Of a DNA stretch of 64,000 nucleotides, positions 7,661 through 17,134 are shown one piece after another. The notes under the pieces were generated by a model. The model did no database searches. It was not told the DNA's origin and worked only from the letters and a program-made list of their open reading frames with translations. The stretch lies in contig NZ_QPJV01000002.1 in assembly GCF_003337315.1 (NCBI RefSeq), forward strand, positions 186,001-250,000, given 5' to 3'. The first letter of the stretch is position 1. Every line of letters starts with the position of its first letter. This DNA is from Vagococcus fluvialis (lineage in GTDB: Bacteria; Bacillota; Bacilli; Lactobacillales; Vagococcaceae). Position numbers and translations under genes: made by a program.

Positions 7661-9811
7661 ATGACTATTCACCAACAAGAACAGGAACATTTAACTTTAA
7701 CTTATAATAAGTTAAAACAAGCGCAACAAGAGATTAACGCCAGCTTAAATGAAGAAAACGAAGCTGCTCGTGATGAAATGAAACATAGTGGGGATGATAT
7801 TCGCCTTAACTATGATAACTGGGGTGACAGATTAGAGACTTTGGCAGCCATTGAAATGAAAAATCGTGAGTTAGACCAACGAAGATTTTCTATTGATGTG
7901 ATGTGTAAAAATCAAGAAAAGGTTAATCGTTTACTAGAGTCACCCTATTTTGGAAAGATTGATGTTACTTTTTCAGATGAAGAAGACCAAGAATCTTTTT
8001 ACTTAGGAATAAATGGTTTTGCAGATGAGTTTCATAATAATTTGATTTATGATTGGAGATCACCAATTGCTGAATTATTTTACAATAATGAGTTAGGGAA
8101 ATCTTCTTATGAAGCAAACAAGCAAATGATAGAGGTAGATATTAATAATCGCCGCCAATTAGTCACAGAAAAAGATGAACTAAAATTAGTATTTGATACG
8201 GCAGTGGCGATTGATGATGAAGTTTTACTATCAGTTCTTGAAAAAGAAGCAACTGAAACCATGCAAGACATTACATCCTCTATTCAAAAAGAACAAAATG
8301 ATATTATTCGTGATGAAACTCACTCAGCTATTTTAGTTAATGGAATAGCAGGAAGCGGGAAAACATCAGTTGTTATGCAACGTATTGCCTATTTATTATA
8401 TCGCAATCGCCAAGTTGTTAACTCTGATAATGTGTTGATTTTATCACCTAATGAAGAATTTATTCAGTATATCTCAGATGTTTTACCCAGTTTAGGAGAG
8501 AAAAATCCTTTAAACATGACATTTAGAAAACTGATTAATAAGTTATATCCTTTTAAAGTTGAATCAGAAGCAGCTTTATTTGAGCGTATTAGTCAGGTTA
8601 GAGCAACGAAACAAAATGAAATTTTAAGAAGCCGTGAGTTTACAGAGTTTATTAAAGAAAAAGGCAGTCAGATTTTACTTGGAGAAAAAATACCTTTTAA
8701 TCTATTAACCAATCATAACGACGTTGCTATTTCTAAAGCTGAAATTATCAAATTATTCGAAGAAACACCAACTAATTTACCATTAGTGGAAAGAATTCAA
8801 GGAACTAAAGTAAAACTGGAAAGTTACTGGGATGAGTATTTAAGAAAAGAGTCACTGAAACCAAGTGTTCAAGAAGAAATGCAACACCTATCAGAAGAAG
8901 ATCAACTAGCCTATATTGGTAAAATGATTCCTGATGACCCTAATAAATTAGCCTTCTATACGAAAAAAATTCTTGAGAAAAAATCTGCTGCTGTCACAAA
9001 AGGTATTCGCCAATTAAGATGGCTTGATATTTCACATCTAATGACCGTCCTATATAAATCATTTACAGGACAAGATTTAGTTAGAGAAACGTCATCTTTA
9101 GATTATGTCGTGACTTATTTACTGATTAAACACTTATATGTGGAAAAATTGCCAGTCTTTAAAGTTGAATTTTTATTAGTAGATGAAATTCAAGATTATA
9201 CGCCTGCTCAATTAATTTTATTAAGTGAGTTATTTACTCGCGGAAAAATCACAGTAGTAGGAGATGAAAACCAAGCAATTTTTAACTCCCATATATCTTT
9301 TGCTGAAATGGAAGAAATTCTTAAAGGTTATCATAATAAAATAGAGACGTATCATTTACAAAAAAGTTATCGCTCAAGTGGGGCTATTACTGAAACTTTT
9401 AATGAATTAATTGCTTCAAATCGCCAAGTAGAGCCTGTACAGCCAAAAGGTGAGCCAGTTGTTAAAACTAAAATTAAGAGCAATCAAGACTTTAAAGTTT
9501 TAGTTGAAAACAAGTTAGCTGAAAAAGAAGTATCAGCAGTGACGATTATTACTAAAACAAGTCATGAAAGAAGAGAAGTCTTAGCTTTATTTGACGAGAA
9601 TTTAATTAGGCAGAAAAAAATCGTGGTCTTATCTATTATGCTTGCTAAGGGATTAGAGTTTGACCATGTCATTCTTTATGATGTTTCTGACAAAAACTAT
9701 GTGTCAGAACAAGATAAACGTTTGTTGTATACAGCTGTTTCTCGTGGGATGAAGAGTTTGACGATTACATACAAAACTCAATTAACTTTATTTTTAAGTA
9801 AAAAAGAGTAG
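7661..9811 (+). CDS. helD: RNA polymerase recycling motor HelD (UvrD-like ATPase)
   Basis: 716 residues, typical for the HelD family. The N-terminal 80 residues are a charged coiled coil that in Bacillus HelD enters the secondary channel of RNA polymerase. The Walker A motif is GIAGSGKTS (from about residue 228), Walker B is LLVDEIQDYTPAQ near 505, VVGDENQAIF follows, and SYRSSGAI and AVSRGMKSL are superfamily 1 helicase motifs. HelD uses ATP to strip stalled or post-termination RNA polymerase off DNA. The start has AAAGGAG at a normal distance. It is monocistronic with a strong terminator overlapping the stop codon. Another UvrD-like helicase function cannot be excluded, but the length and N-terminal coil favour HelD. 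Confidence 0.85.
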   Translation: MTIHQQEQEHLTLTYNKLKQAQQEINASLNEENEAARDEMKHSGDDIRLNYDNWGDRLETLAAIEMKNRELDQRRFSIDVMCKNQEKVNRLLESPYFGKIDVTFSDEEDQESFYLGINGFADEFHNNLIYDWRSPIAELFYNNELGKSSYEANKQMIEVDINNRRQLVTEKDELKLVFDTAVAIDDEVLLSVLEKEATETMQDITSSIQKEQNDIIRDETHSAILVNGIAGSGKTSVVMQRIAYLLYRNRQVVNSDNVLILSPNEEFIQYISDVLPSLGEKNPLNMTFRKLINKLYPFKVESEAALFERISQVRATKQNEILRSREFTEFIKEKGSQILLGEKIPFNLLTNHNDVAISKAEIIKLFEETPTNLPLVERIQGTKVKLESYWDEYLRKESLKPSVQEEMQHLSEEDQLAYIGKMIPDDPNKLAFYTKKILEKKSAAVTKGIRQLRWLDISHLMTVLYKSFTGQDLVRETSSLDYVVTYLLIKHLYVEKLPVFKVEFLLVDEIQDYTPAQLILLSELFTRGKITVVGDENQAIFNSHISFAEMEEILKGYHNKIETYHLQKSYRSSGAITETFNELIASNRQVEPVQPKGEPVVKTKIKSNQDFKVLVENKLAEKEVSAVTIITKTSHERREVLALFDENLIRQKKIVVLSIMLAKGLEFDHVILYDVSDKNYVSEQDKRLLYTAVSRGMKSLTITYKTQLTLFLSKKE

Positions 9812-9845
9812 AGGAGCAAAATTGCTTCTCTACCCTTTTTATTAT
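9808..9845 (+). terminator. Terminator after helD
   Basis: Arms GTAGAGGAGCAA and TTGCTTCTCTAC (one G-U pair) followed by a T-run; the stem begins within the helD stop codon region. Confidence 0.85.
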
Positions 9846-9847
9846 TT

Positions 9848-10108
9848 TTAATACCCAGTTTCAGTATTTTTCTTTACTTCTGTAAGCTCTGTATTTAAGG
9901 CATCATACTTTTTAGCTAAGTCATCAATCTGTTTGTCAGCTTTTGTATTAGCATCTAGTAATTTTTTGTTTTCATCAGTTAACTTTTTATTTAAAGTAGT
10001 CACTTCGTTTAGTTCTTTTTTAGTTTGTTGTACTTTACTGATACTAAAAGCACTGGTTAAAAATAACAAACCTAGAGCAGTGATGACTAATATTTTTTTG
10101 ATATCCAT
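9848..10108 (-). CDS. Small membrane-anchored coiled-coil protein, 86 aa
   Basis: A single N-terminal hydrophobic stretch (residues 5-24, ILVITALGLLFLTSAFS) is followed by a heptad-rich, highly charged helix (about residues 27-80) ending in ETGY. There is no lipobox cysteine, so the segment is either an uncleaved anchor or a signal peptide. The strong AAGGAGG before the ATG supports a true gene. No family was recognised; the coil suggests a structural or scaffold role at the cell envelope. Confidence 0.7.
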   Translation of the reverse strand: MDIKKILVITALGLLFLTSAFSISKVQQTKKELNEVTTLNKKLTDENKKLLDANTKADKQIDDLAKKYDALNTELTEVKKNTETGY

Positions 10109-10190
10109 TTTGTAGTCCTCCTTCTTGAAGAGTTTACTTATTATACCTTTATTTCCTGTTAGGATTCAAAGAAAAAGTATGGAAAATGAA

Positions 10191-10230
10191 AAAATCTTAA
10201 TCCATCATCATAATGGATTAAGATTTTAAG
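10191..10230 (-). terminator. Terminator after the 48-aa gene
   Basis: Arms AAAATCTTAATCCAT and ATGGATTAAGATTTT; on the minus strand the stem is followed by TTTTTTCATTTT. Confidence 0.75.
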
Positions 10231-10237
10231 ACAAAAG

Positions 10238-10384
10238 TTAGTTAGATGTATTCTTTTTATTTTTTAAGAATTTTTCGCGCATCTCTTTTAATTGTGCTTT
10301 TTTGTCCATTTTCTCAGGTAAGTTTTTTTCGTGATATTTAGTCACAGCAGCTTTACCTTTCGTATCTAATTGATATTTTCCCAT
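10238..10384 (-). CDS. Small basic protein, 48 aa
   Basis: Read directly from the sequence: starts MGKYQLDTKGKAAVTKYHEK and ends in KKNTSN. It is lysine-rich, soluble and helical. AGGTGA lies 7 bases before the ATG and a strong terminator follows the stop, which together make it a convincing gene despite its length. Short proteins with this N-terminus occur in other lactic acid bacteria as uncharacterised proteins, from memory only. It stands alone between the coiled-coil gene and tyrS, all on the minus strand. Confidence 0.7.
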   Translation of the reverse strand: MGKYQLDTKGKAAVTKYHEKNLPEKMDKKAQLKEMREKFLKNKKNTSN

Positions 10385-10453
10385 AATGAATCACCTCATG
10401 CTCTAATATACCTTATTTTTTCATAAGGTGCACGAAATCCCTATATAAAAATA

Positions 10454-10505
10454 AAAAAGGTATTAAGCTAAGTAAAAAAAACTTAGCTTAAATACCTTTT
10501 TTTGA
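10454..10505. terminator. Terminator after tyrS
   Basis: Long stem AAGGTATTAAGCTAAGT / ACTTAGCTTAAATACCTT flanked by A- and T-runs, so active on both strands; it directly abuts the tyrS stop codon. Confidence 0.85.
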
Positions 10506-11774
10506 TTATTTAAATGTTACTAATGTGTAATTTTTTTTACCTTTTCTAACAATCATAAAGGTTTCGTTGATCGCTGAAGCAGGATTAATTTCAATTGAAG
10601 TGTCAGTAACTTTATCTCCATTAATTGAAATAGCACCATTTTCAACATCTTCACGGGCTTGACGTTTAGATGGTTCAATAGCAGTTTCAACTAACCAGTC
10701 TACAATATTAGTAGCTTCTTTTTTAGCTGTCACATTAGGCATATTTTTAAAACCATCTTCGATTTGATGAGCAGTTAATTGTTTAACATCCCCTGAGAAT
10801 AACGCTTCAGTGATAGTTAAAGCATCAGCTAAGGCTTCTTTTCCGTGAACAAATAAAGTCATCTCACGGGCTAATGTTTTTTGCGCTTCACGTTTATGAG
10901 GTTCTGTTTCAACTTTTTTAGCTAAGTCATCAATCTCTTCTTGTGTTAAGAAAGTAAAGAATTTTAAGTATCTCACAACATCACGATCATCTTGATTCAA
11001 CCAAAATTGGTAAAATTCATAAGGAGACGTTTTTTCTGGATCTAACCAAATAGCACCGCCAGCAGTTTTACCAAATTTAGTTCCATCAGCTTTTAGCATT
11101 AAAGGAATTGTTAAACCGAATGCTTTAGCTTCAGCACCTTCTTTTTTACGAATTAAATCTAAACCAGCCGTGATATTTCCCCATTGGTCAGCTCCACCAA
11201 TTTGAAGGCGAACATCATGATGACGGAATAAATGTAGATAATCCATTGATTGAAGGATTTGGTAAGTAAATTCAGTAAATGAAATTCCAGTATCTAAACG
11301 ACTTGAAACAATATCTTTAGCTAGCATAGTATTGATATTGAAATTTTTACCGTAATCTCTTAGAAAATCTAAAAGAGTTAAATCATGTGTCCAATCATAG
11401 TTATTAACCATTGTTAATTCTTGTTCATTGTCTTCATCAAAGAATAGACGCTTCATTTGATTGGTTAAACAATCAACATTATGTTGAACTTGTTCCATAG
11501 ATTGTAATTGACGTTCACTAGTTCGACCACTAGGATCCCCAATGGTTCCAGTTGCTCCACCAATTAAGATGTAAGGATGATGTCCCAATAACTGGAATCT
11601 TTTTAACATCATAAATGGAATTAAATGCCCAATATGCATACTATCCCCAGTAGGATCAACACCGCAGTAAAGAGAAATTTTATTATTTTCTACATAATCT
11701 CTTAATCCTTCAGCATCTGTTTGTTGATTAATAGCATCACGCCATAATAACTCATCAATAATATTTGTACTCAT
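10506..11774 (-). CDS. tyrS: Tyrosyl-tRNA synthetase
   Basis: 422 residues. Class I signature HIGH at residues 47-50, the KMSKS-type loop as KFGKT near residue 231, QIGGADQWGN and the C-terminal S4-like RNA-binding domain (REDVENGAISINGDKV) are all present. It charges tRNA-Tyr. Its 5' leader carries a T-box, so it is induced when uncharged tRNA-Tyr accumulates. In enterococci and lactobacilli a tyrS copy normally heads the tyrosine decarboxylation cluster on the same strand; here it points away from that cluster. Whether this is the only tyrS of the genome cannot be seen. Confidence 0.97.
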   Translation of the reverse strand: MSTNIIDELLWRDAINQQTDAEGLRDYVENNKISLYCGVDPTGDSMHIGHLIPFMMLKRFQLLGHHPYILIGGATGTIGDPSGRTSERQLQSMEQVQHNVDCLTNQMKRLFFDEDNEQELTMVNNYDWTHDLTLLDFLRDYGKNFNINTMLAKDIVSSRLDTGISFTEFTYQILQSMDYLHLFRHHDVRLQIGGADQWGNITAGLDLIRKKEGAEAKAFGLTIPLMLKADGTKFGKTAGGAIWLDPEKTSPYEFYQFWLNQDDRDVVRYLKFFTFLTQEEIDDLAKKVETEPHKREAQKTLAREMTLFVHGKEALADALTITEALFSGDVKQLTAHQIEDGFKNMPNVTAKKEATNIVDWLVETAIEPSKRQAREDVENGAISINGDKVTDTSIEINPASAINETFMIVRKGKKNYTLVTFK

Positions 11775-11804
11775 TTGATATCACCCTTTCTTTAGGTAAA
11801 ACAA

Positions 11805-11995
11805 GAAATACTTATTTGAAAAAGAAACGGACCGTTTTGATTCATCTACTCAAACAAACTAATACTGTGGTACCACCCAATCGTCTAAAAAGACGCCCTA
11901 ATTTAGTTGAATGAAAGACAATTCCTATCTGTTTGCTCAAATATTCTCGATCGTAGTCATTTAATAATTAGAATCCTAAAATAAAAGCTGTTTTT
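11805..11995 (-). promoter_or_regulatory. T-box leader of tyrS
   Basis: On the minus strand the T-box core GGGTGGTACCACAG (complement of 11864-11877) is an almost exact copy of the conserved antiterminator sequence that pairs with the tRNA acceptor end. About 75 bases upstream of it, ATGACTACGATCG contains TAC at 11953-11955, a fitting tyrosine specifier. A short hairpin and a T-run (11812-11823) lie just before the tyrS ribosome site. Uncharged tRNA-Tyr would allow read-through. Confidence 0.85.
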
Positions 11996-12150
11996 TGTCA
12001 AACTTGCCTAAAAAAATATTACTAAAAAATGATGAGAGTAAAATTAAAGTTTTGTCATTATACTTAAATTTAAAAATAGTTATATCTCTGTGAATACCAA
12101 TAAAACCTTGTTAAATAAGATATTTTTATTAGTTTTTTAAGTTAACGATT

Positions 12151-12176
12151 ACAAGCTTTAACGCGTTAAAGCTTGT
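12151..12176. promoter_or_regulatory. 26-base perfect palindrome, candidate operator
   Basis: Half-site ACAAGCTTTAACG is followed directly by its exact complement CGTTAAAGCTTGT. It is 189 bases upstream of tyrP and about 380 bases upstream of tyrS. No gene ends into it, so it is unlikely to be an ordinary terminator. A dimeric regulator of the tyrosine module is the simplest explanation. Confidence 0.55.
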
Positions 12177-12364
12177 TTGAATCTATGGTTTTTGCTCATT
12201 TTTCTCTCATAAAAATTTTATTTCTTTAATGAAAAATAGATTGTGAGGTTCTATACTAGGCTCCGTTGAAAGAACTTCAAAAGTTTCTTTTAGATGACTA
12301 ATTAGGCCTAATGAAATCATTGATTACTTTGAAGGGAAGATAATTGTATTAGGGGGAATCAGCA

Positions 12365-13774
12365 ATGAGTCAAGGGAATAAAAAATTATCCTTAGTAGGA
12401 TTAATTGGGATTACCATGGCATTCTTTGGAACAGTTCGTAGTGTTCCAACACTCGCATCAACAGGTTGGACACAAATATTTTACATGTTAATTGCAGCAT
12501 GTGCCTTTGCTTTACCAATCGCATTAATGTCTGCAGAATTATCAACAGCTTGGCCAGAAGAAGGTGGCCCTCAAGTTTGGGTAAAAAATGCTTTAGGTGA
12601 GAAGTGGGGATTTGTTACTTCTTGGCTACTATGGGTTCAAATGTTTTTTGGAATGGTTATGGTAGCTTCTACAGTAGGTGTTCTTTTAGGTTATGTCATT
12701 AACAAACCGGAACTTGGAAACAATAGTTACTTTATCTTAGCAATGATTTTAATATCTTATTGGACAATCACATTACTTAACTTAAAATTCGATATGGTTA
12801 AAATCGCTGGTGACTGGGGAGCTGTCATTGGTGTTTACATTCCATTCTTAGCTTTAGTTATTTTAGGTGTTGCTTATACAATTAAAAATGGAATCAATCC
12901 AGCAGGTTACTTAGCTGACTTTTCAGCCGATAAATTATTACCAGATTTAAGCGATTTAGGTAGTTTACCGACGTTAACAGGTATTATCTTTATCTTTGCC
13001 GGTGTTGAAATTTCATCTGTTCACGCCAACAATATTGATAATCCTAAGAAAAATTATCCAATTGCAGTAATTGTATCAGTTTTAGTTTTAGTATTCTTTA
13101 ACTTAGTTGCAGGACTTACTGTTGCCAATTCAGTGCCAGCAGGTGAAATGAATTTAGCCAATATTACACAACCATTTGTCATTATGACAGAAGATTTAGG
13201 TGTTCCACCAATCTTTAATAATATTATTTCTTTAATGATTTTAATTGGGGTTTTAGTTCAATTAAGTGCTTGGGTTCTTGGACCAAGTAAATCAATGATT
13301 AAAGTGGCTGATGAAGGTAACCTACCTCCATTCTTCCAAAAAAGAAACAAACAAGGTATTCCAATTAATATTGTTTTAGTACAAGCAACAGTTATTTCAA
13401 TTGTTTCTTTACTATACGCAGTAATACCTGATGTAAGTGCAGCCTTTTTAATTATTACAATTACAACAACGATTCTTTATTGTATCGTTTACCTTTTAAT
13501 CGCTATCTCAGCAATTAAATTACGTTACAAAATGCCAGAAATTGTTAGACCTTTTAGATTAGGTGCTAAAGGAAATGGCTTAATGTGGTTTGTTTCTGGG
13601 ATTTCAATTTTAAGTGTTATCTTAACGATTGCTGTAAGTTTAATTCCACCAGCTTCAGTTGGAGAAAATCAACATGTTGCTTACATTATCTATCAAGTAG
13701 TAGCAACACTAGTTATGGTAGGAATTGCACTTATTATCTTTAAAAACAAAAAAGAATCTTGGAAAAAGAAATAA
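12365..13774 (+). CDS. tyrP: Tyrosine/tyramine antiporter, APC family
   Basis: 469 residues with about 12 membrane helices. The N-terminus (LIGITMAFFGTVRSVPTLA) and EEGGPQVWV near residue 65 match the amino acid/amine exchangers of the glutamate:GABA antiporter group that includes enterococcal TyrP. It probably exchanges external tyrosine for the tyramine made by the next gene, generating a proton motive force. The decarboxylase starts 28 bases downstream, so both are on one transcript. In classic enterococcal clusters the decarboxylase comes first; here the transporter does. Phenylalanine/phenylethylamine exchange is also possible. Confidence 0.85.
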   Translation: MSQGNKKLSLVGLIGITMAFFGTVRSVPTLASTGWTQIFYMLIAACAFALPIALMSAELSTAWPEEGGPQVWVKNALGEKWGFVTSWLLWVQMFFGMVMVASTVGVLLGYVINKPELGNNSYFILAMILISYWTITLLNLKFDMVKIAGDWGAVIGVYIPFLALVILGVAYTIKNGINPAGYLADFSADKLLPDLSDLGSLPTLTGIIFIFAGVEISSVHANNIDNPKKNYPIAVIVSVLVLVFFNLVAGLTVANSVPAGEMNLANITQPFVIMTEDLGVPPIFNNIISLMILIGVLVQLSAWVLGPSKSMIKVADEGNLPPFFQKRNKQGIPINIVLVQATVISIVSLLYAVIPDVSAAFLIITITTTILYCIVYLLIAISAIKLRYKMPEIVRPFRLGAKGNGLMWFVSGISILSVILTIAVSLIPPASVGENQHVAYIIYQVVATLVMVGIALIIFKNKKESWKKK

Positions 13775-13802
13775 CTAATTATCACGTAAGGGGAAGATTA
13801 CA

Positions 13803-15665
13803 ATGACAGAAAAAAATATTATTGATCCAACAAATACTAATTTAAAAGCATTATTCCTTGGGGATAAAGGGGAAAATGTTGATATCTATAAAAGAATTTT
13901 AAACCGTATGATTGATGAGCATGTTGGTTGGAGACAAAACTACATGCCACAAGATTTACCAGTTATTACCCCACAAGATCGCCGCGAAGAATCATTCCAA
14001 GCAACTGTGGATAATATGGAACAAGTTTTTAACGTATTAAGTTCTCGTTTACGTACAGACTCACTACCTTGGCATTCAGCAGGTCGTTTCTGGGGACATA
14101 TGAACTCTGAAACTCTATTACCATCAATTATTGCTTATAATGCCGCAATGCTTTGGAATGGTAACAACGTAGCTTACGAATCTTCACCAGCAACATCAAA
14201 AATGGAAGAAGAAGTAGGATTAGACTTTGCTACTTTAATGAGTTATAAAAATGGTTGGGGACACATTGCTTGTGATGGATCAATTGCTAACTTAGAAGGT
14301 ATTTGGTACGCTCGTAACTTTAAATCAGCTCCACTTGCTATTAAAGAAGTGATTCCTGAAGCTGTTGAAGGTAAATCAGAGTGGGAATTATTAAATATGT
14401 CAGTTGATGAAGTGTTAGATATTTTAGATGCTCATCAAGATAAATATGACGAAATCAAAGAAAGAACAGCTAGAAGTGGTAAAGGCTTAGAAAAATTAGG
14501 TAAATGGATTGTTCCACAAACAAAACACTATTCATGGTTAAAATCAGCTGATATTATTGGTGTTGGTTTAGATCAAGTGATTGCAGCAGATGTGGATCAT
14601 GAATACCGTATGGATGTAGAAAAATTAGAAGAAACAATTAGAAACTTAGCAGCAGAAGGTATTCCAACATTAGGTGTTGTAGCTGTTGTTGGTTCAACTG
14701 AAGAAGGCCAAATTGACCGTGTTGACCAAATTGTTGCTTTACGAGAAAAATTAGCTAAAGAAGGTATTTACTTCTATATTCATGTGGATGCAGCTTACGG
14801 TGGATATGGTCGTTCAATCTTCTTAGATGAAAATGATGAATTCATTCCATTTGAAAAAATTAATGACGTTTACGCAGCAAATAACATTTTCCAAGGTGAA
14901 AATCATTGGCTAACAAGAGAAGTTTACGAATCATTTAAAGCCATTGAAAGCTGTGAAACTGTTACAATCGACCCTCATAAAATGGGTTATGTACCATATT
15001 CAGCTGGTGGGGTTGTTATCCGTGACGTACGTATGCGTGACATGATTTCTTACTTTGCAACTTATGTATTTAAAAAAGGTGCTGACATTCCAGCTTTACT
15101 TGGAGCTTATATTTTAGAAGGTTCAAAAGCAGGAGCAACTGCTGCGGCTGTATGGGCAGCCCATAGAACATTACCACTTAACGTAACTGGATTTGGTAAA
15201 TTAATCGGTGCAAGTATTGAAGGAGCTTTCAGATTCTATAACTTTATTGATGGATTAGAATTTGATGTTAATGGTAAAACAATCGAAATGCATGCTTTAA
15301 CTCGTCCAGATTTTAACATGGTTGATTACGTGTTTAATGAAAAAGGAAATACAGATTTAGAAAAAATGAACGAACTTAACGAAGAGTTCTACAGCTATGC
15401 ATCATATGCTAAAGGTGGTACATATCATAACGAATTTATCACATCACATACTGATTTTGCTGTTCCTGATTATGGAAATAGCCCATTAGAATTTGTTAAA
15501 GGCTTAGGTTTTTCAAATGCAGAATGGGAAAAAGAACAAAAAGTAACTATTTTAAGAGCATCAGCAATGTCACCATATGCTTATGATGAAAAAGTATTTG
15601 CTGAGTATTCTGAAAAAATTAAAGCAGCTATTCAAAGTAAACTAGAAGCTATTTACGCTGAATAA
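13803..15665 (+). CDS. tdcA: Tyrosine decarboxylase, PLP-dependent
   Basis: 620 residues, the usual length of lactic-acid-bacterial tyrosine decarboxylases. Runs such as [16 protein letters not shown]-like (here [16 protein letters not shown]), [26 protein letters not shown] and the PLP lysine motif TIDPHKMGY (lysine at residue 393) agree closely with the enterococcal enzyme. It is a group II decarboxylase that converts tyrosine to tyramine and CO2, consuming a proton and so raising internal pH. Many of these enzymes also act slowly on phenylalanine. Coupled to the upstream antiporter it forms an acid-resistance and energy module. A good ribosome site (AAGGGG) precedes the ATG. Confidence 0.95.
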   Translation: MTEKNIIDPTNTNLKALFLGDKGENVDIYKRILNRMIDEHVGWRQNYMPQDLPVITPQDRREESFQATVDNMEQVFNVLSSRLRTDSLPWHSAGRFWGHMNSETLLPSIIAYNAAMLWNGNNVAYESSPATSKMEEEVGLDFATLMSYKNGWGHIACDGSIANLEGIWYARNFKSAPLAIKEVIPEAVEGKSEWELLNMSVDEVLDILDAHQDKYDEIKERTARSGKGLEKLGKWIVPQTKHYSWLKSADIIGVGLDQVIAADVDHEYRMDVEKLEETIRNLAAEGIPTLGVVAVVGSTEEGQIDRVDQIVALREKLAKEGIYFYIHVDAAYGGYGRSIFLDENDEFIPFEKINDVYAANNIFQGENHWLTREVYESFKAIESCETVTIDPHKMGYVPYSAGGVVIRDVRMRDMISYFATYVFKKGADIPALLGAYILEGSKAGATAAAVWAAHRTLPLNVTGFGKLIGASIEGAFRFYNFIDGLEFDVNGKTIEMHALTRPDFNMVDYVFNEKGNTDLEKMNELNEEFYSYASYAKGGTYHNEFITSHTDFAVPDYGNSPLEFVKGLGFSNAEWEKEQKVTILRASAMSPYAYDEKVFAEYSEKIKAAIQSKLEAIYAE

Positions 15666-15679
15666 TCTGACATACTGGG

Positions 15680-15714
15680 AAAACCAATGTAGAAATTGAT
15701 TTGCATTGGTTTTT
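15680..15714 (+). terminator. Terminator between tdcA and nhaC
   Basis: AAAACCAATG / CATTGGTTTTT stem 15 bases after the tdcA stop. It splits the cluster into tyrP-tdcA and nhaC plus regulator, perhaps with partial read-through. Confidence 0.75.
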
Positions 15715-15751
15715 ACCGGTTGTATGAGAAAGAGATAGAAAGAGGCAGACT

Positions 15752-17134
15752 ATGGAAAAAGAAGTCACATTTAAAGAAGCATGTTCTTTATTAATCATGG
15801 TGTTACTGACTATTGGTTTTAGTATTATTGGTTTCAATTTACCTGCTCATGTGGGAATATTAGGAGCAATTTTCATCTTAGTTCTTTTTATGATCTATAA
15901 GAAAATGACTTGGGATGATTTACATGAAGGTATTATCTCAGGAATCAAACCAGGTTTAATTCCAATTATTTTATTTATTTTAATAGGCTCTTTAATCAGT
16001 ATTTGGATTGCATCAGGAACGATACCGACTATTATGGTTTATGGTTTTTCATTCCTACACCCAAGTTTCTTTTTAGGAGCAGTCTTCTTAATCTGCGGCA
16101 TTGTGGGTGCAGCAGTTGGAAGTTCTTTTACGACAGTTTCTACTATAGGCATTGCTTTTATAGGCATGGGTCAAATGATGGGCTTTTCTTTACCACTCAT
16201 TGCAGGAGCCATTGTTTCAGGCGCTTTTTTAGGCAATGTAGTGTCACCTTTATCAGATACAGCAAATCTAGCAGCGGCTACTGCTAATATTGATATTTTT
16301 ACTCATTTAAAAAACGAGTTGAAAACAACATTACCTGCGGCCGTTGTATCTCTTTTATTTTTTACTTTCATGAGTCGAAGCGGCAACGGAAATGCGCACC
16401 TCTCTGAAATCAATGTGTTAAACGATGTTTTAAAGGAGTCATTTGCTATTACACCAATTATGTTATTACCAGTTATCTTATTATTTGTTTGTGCATGGAA
16501 AAAAATACCAGCCATTCCATCATTATTATTTAACATTGTCTTTTCTTTAATCCTTTTAAAAGTGTATCAACCAGGAACAACAATTAGTGAGATGGGAGCT
16601 TGGATTCAAGACGGATATGTGGCAGCAACAGGCAACGAGGTTATTGATACTTTATTATCTCGTGGTGGAATTCAAAGTATGATGTGGTCAGTATCCTTAA
16701 TTCTACTAGCTTTATCATTAGGTGGTTTGTTGATAAAAACACATGTAATTGATATAATACTCAAGCAAATGGAAAGTAGTTTAAACACACCAGTTAAGTT
16801 AATCGTCGCAACTGCCTTAACAGCTATTGGCGTTAATATCTTAATTGGTGAACAATACTTATCCATTATCTTGCCAGGAGAAGCTTATAAGGGAAGCTTC
16901 AAAAAGCAAAACATACCGTTAACTTATTTATCTAGAACCTTGTGTGATGCAGGAAGTACCATTAATCCACTGGTTCCTTGGGGCGTTAGTGCGGTATTTA
17001 TATCAAGTGCTTTAGGTGTCGCTACACTGGAGTATTTACCATTTGCAGTTTTTTGTTATACATTACCACTATTATCAATTATTTTTAGTTTTTTTATCAA
17101 AACAGGTGAGAAAACAAAGGGGAGAAAAATATGA
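15752..17134 (+). CDS. nhaC: Na+/H+ antiporter NhaC family
   Basis: 460 residues with about 11 hydrophobic helices. The family-typical segments GAAVGSSFTTVSTIG, GNVVSPLSDTANLAA and the late PLVPWGVSAVF are all present. NhaC-type antiporters exchange cytoplasmic sodium for protons. Tyrosine decarboxylase clusters of enterococci end with nhaC, so its position fits; it probably helps pH and sodium balance while tyramine is being made. The stop codon overlaps the start of the next gene by four bases (ATGA), implying translational coupling. The tdcA terminator separates it from the decarboxylase. Confidence 0.9.
   Translation: MEKEVTFKEACSLLIMVLLTIGFSIIGFNLPAHVGILGAIFILVLFMIYKKMTWDDLHEGIISGIKPGLIPIILFILIGSLISIWIASGTIPTIMVYGFSFLHPSFFLGAVFLICGIVGAAVGSSFTTVSTIGIAFIGMGQMMGFSLPLIAGAIVSGAFLGNVVSPLSDTANLAAATANIDIFTHLKNELKTTLPAAVVSLLFFTFMSRSGNGNAHLSEINVLNDVLKESFAITPIMLLPVILLFVCAWKKIPAIPSLLFNIVFSLILLKVYQPGTTISEMGAWIQDGYVAATGNEVIDTLLSRGGIQSMMWSVSLILLALSLGGLLIKTHVIDIILKQMESSLNTPVKLIVATALTAIGVNILIGEQYLSIILPGEAYKGSFKKQNIPLTYLSRTLCDAGSTINPLVPWGVSAVFISSALGVATLEYLPFAVFCYTLPLLSIIFSFFIKTGEKTKGRKI

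Larger units (their letters stand above)
11775..12364. other. Divergent control region between tyrS and the tyrosine decarboxylase operon
   Basis: 590 bases without a gene. The left third is the tyrS T-box leader (minus strand). The right two thirds are AT-rich and carry a 26-base perfect palindrome at 12151-12176. The promoter of tyrP must lie between the palindrome and 12364; TATACT at 12253-12258 is a possible -10 without a good -35. Confidence 0.6.

Noticed and set aside
12151-12176. Palindrome read as a cre site (CcpA)
   Set aside because: The centre is GCGC-like and the key CG is out of place; outer bases do not fit TGNNANCGNNNNCA.
16003-16287. 94-residue frame inside nhaC
   Set aside because: Out-of-frame shadow; composition rich in Phe, Ser, Cys and Arg unlike a real protein of this genome.
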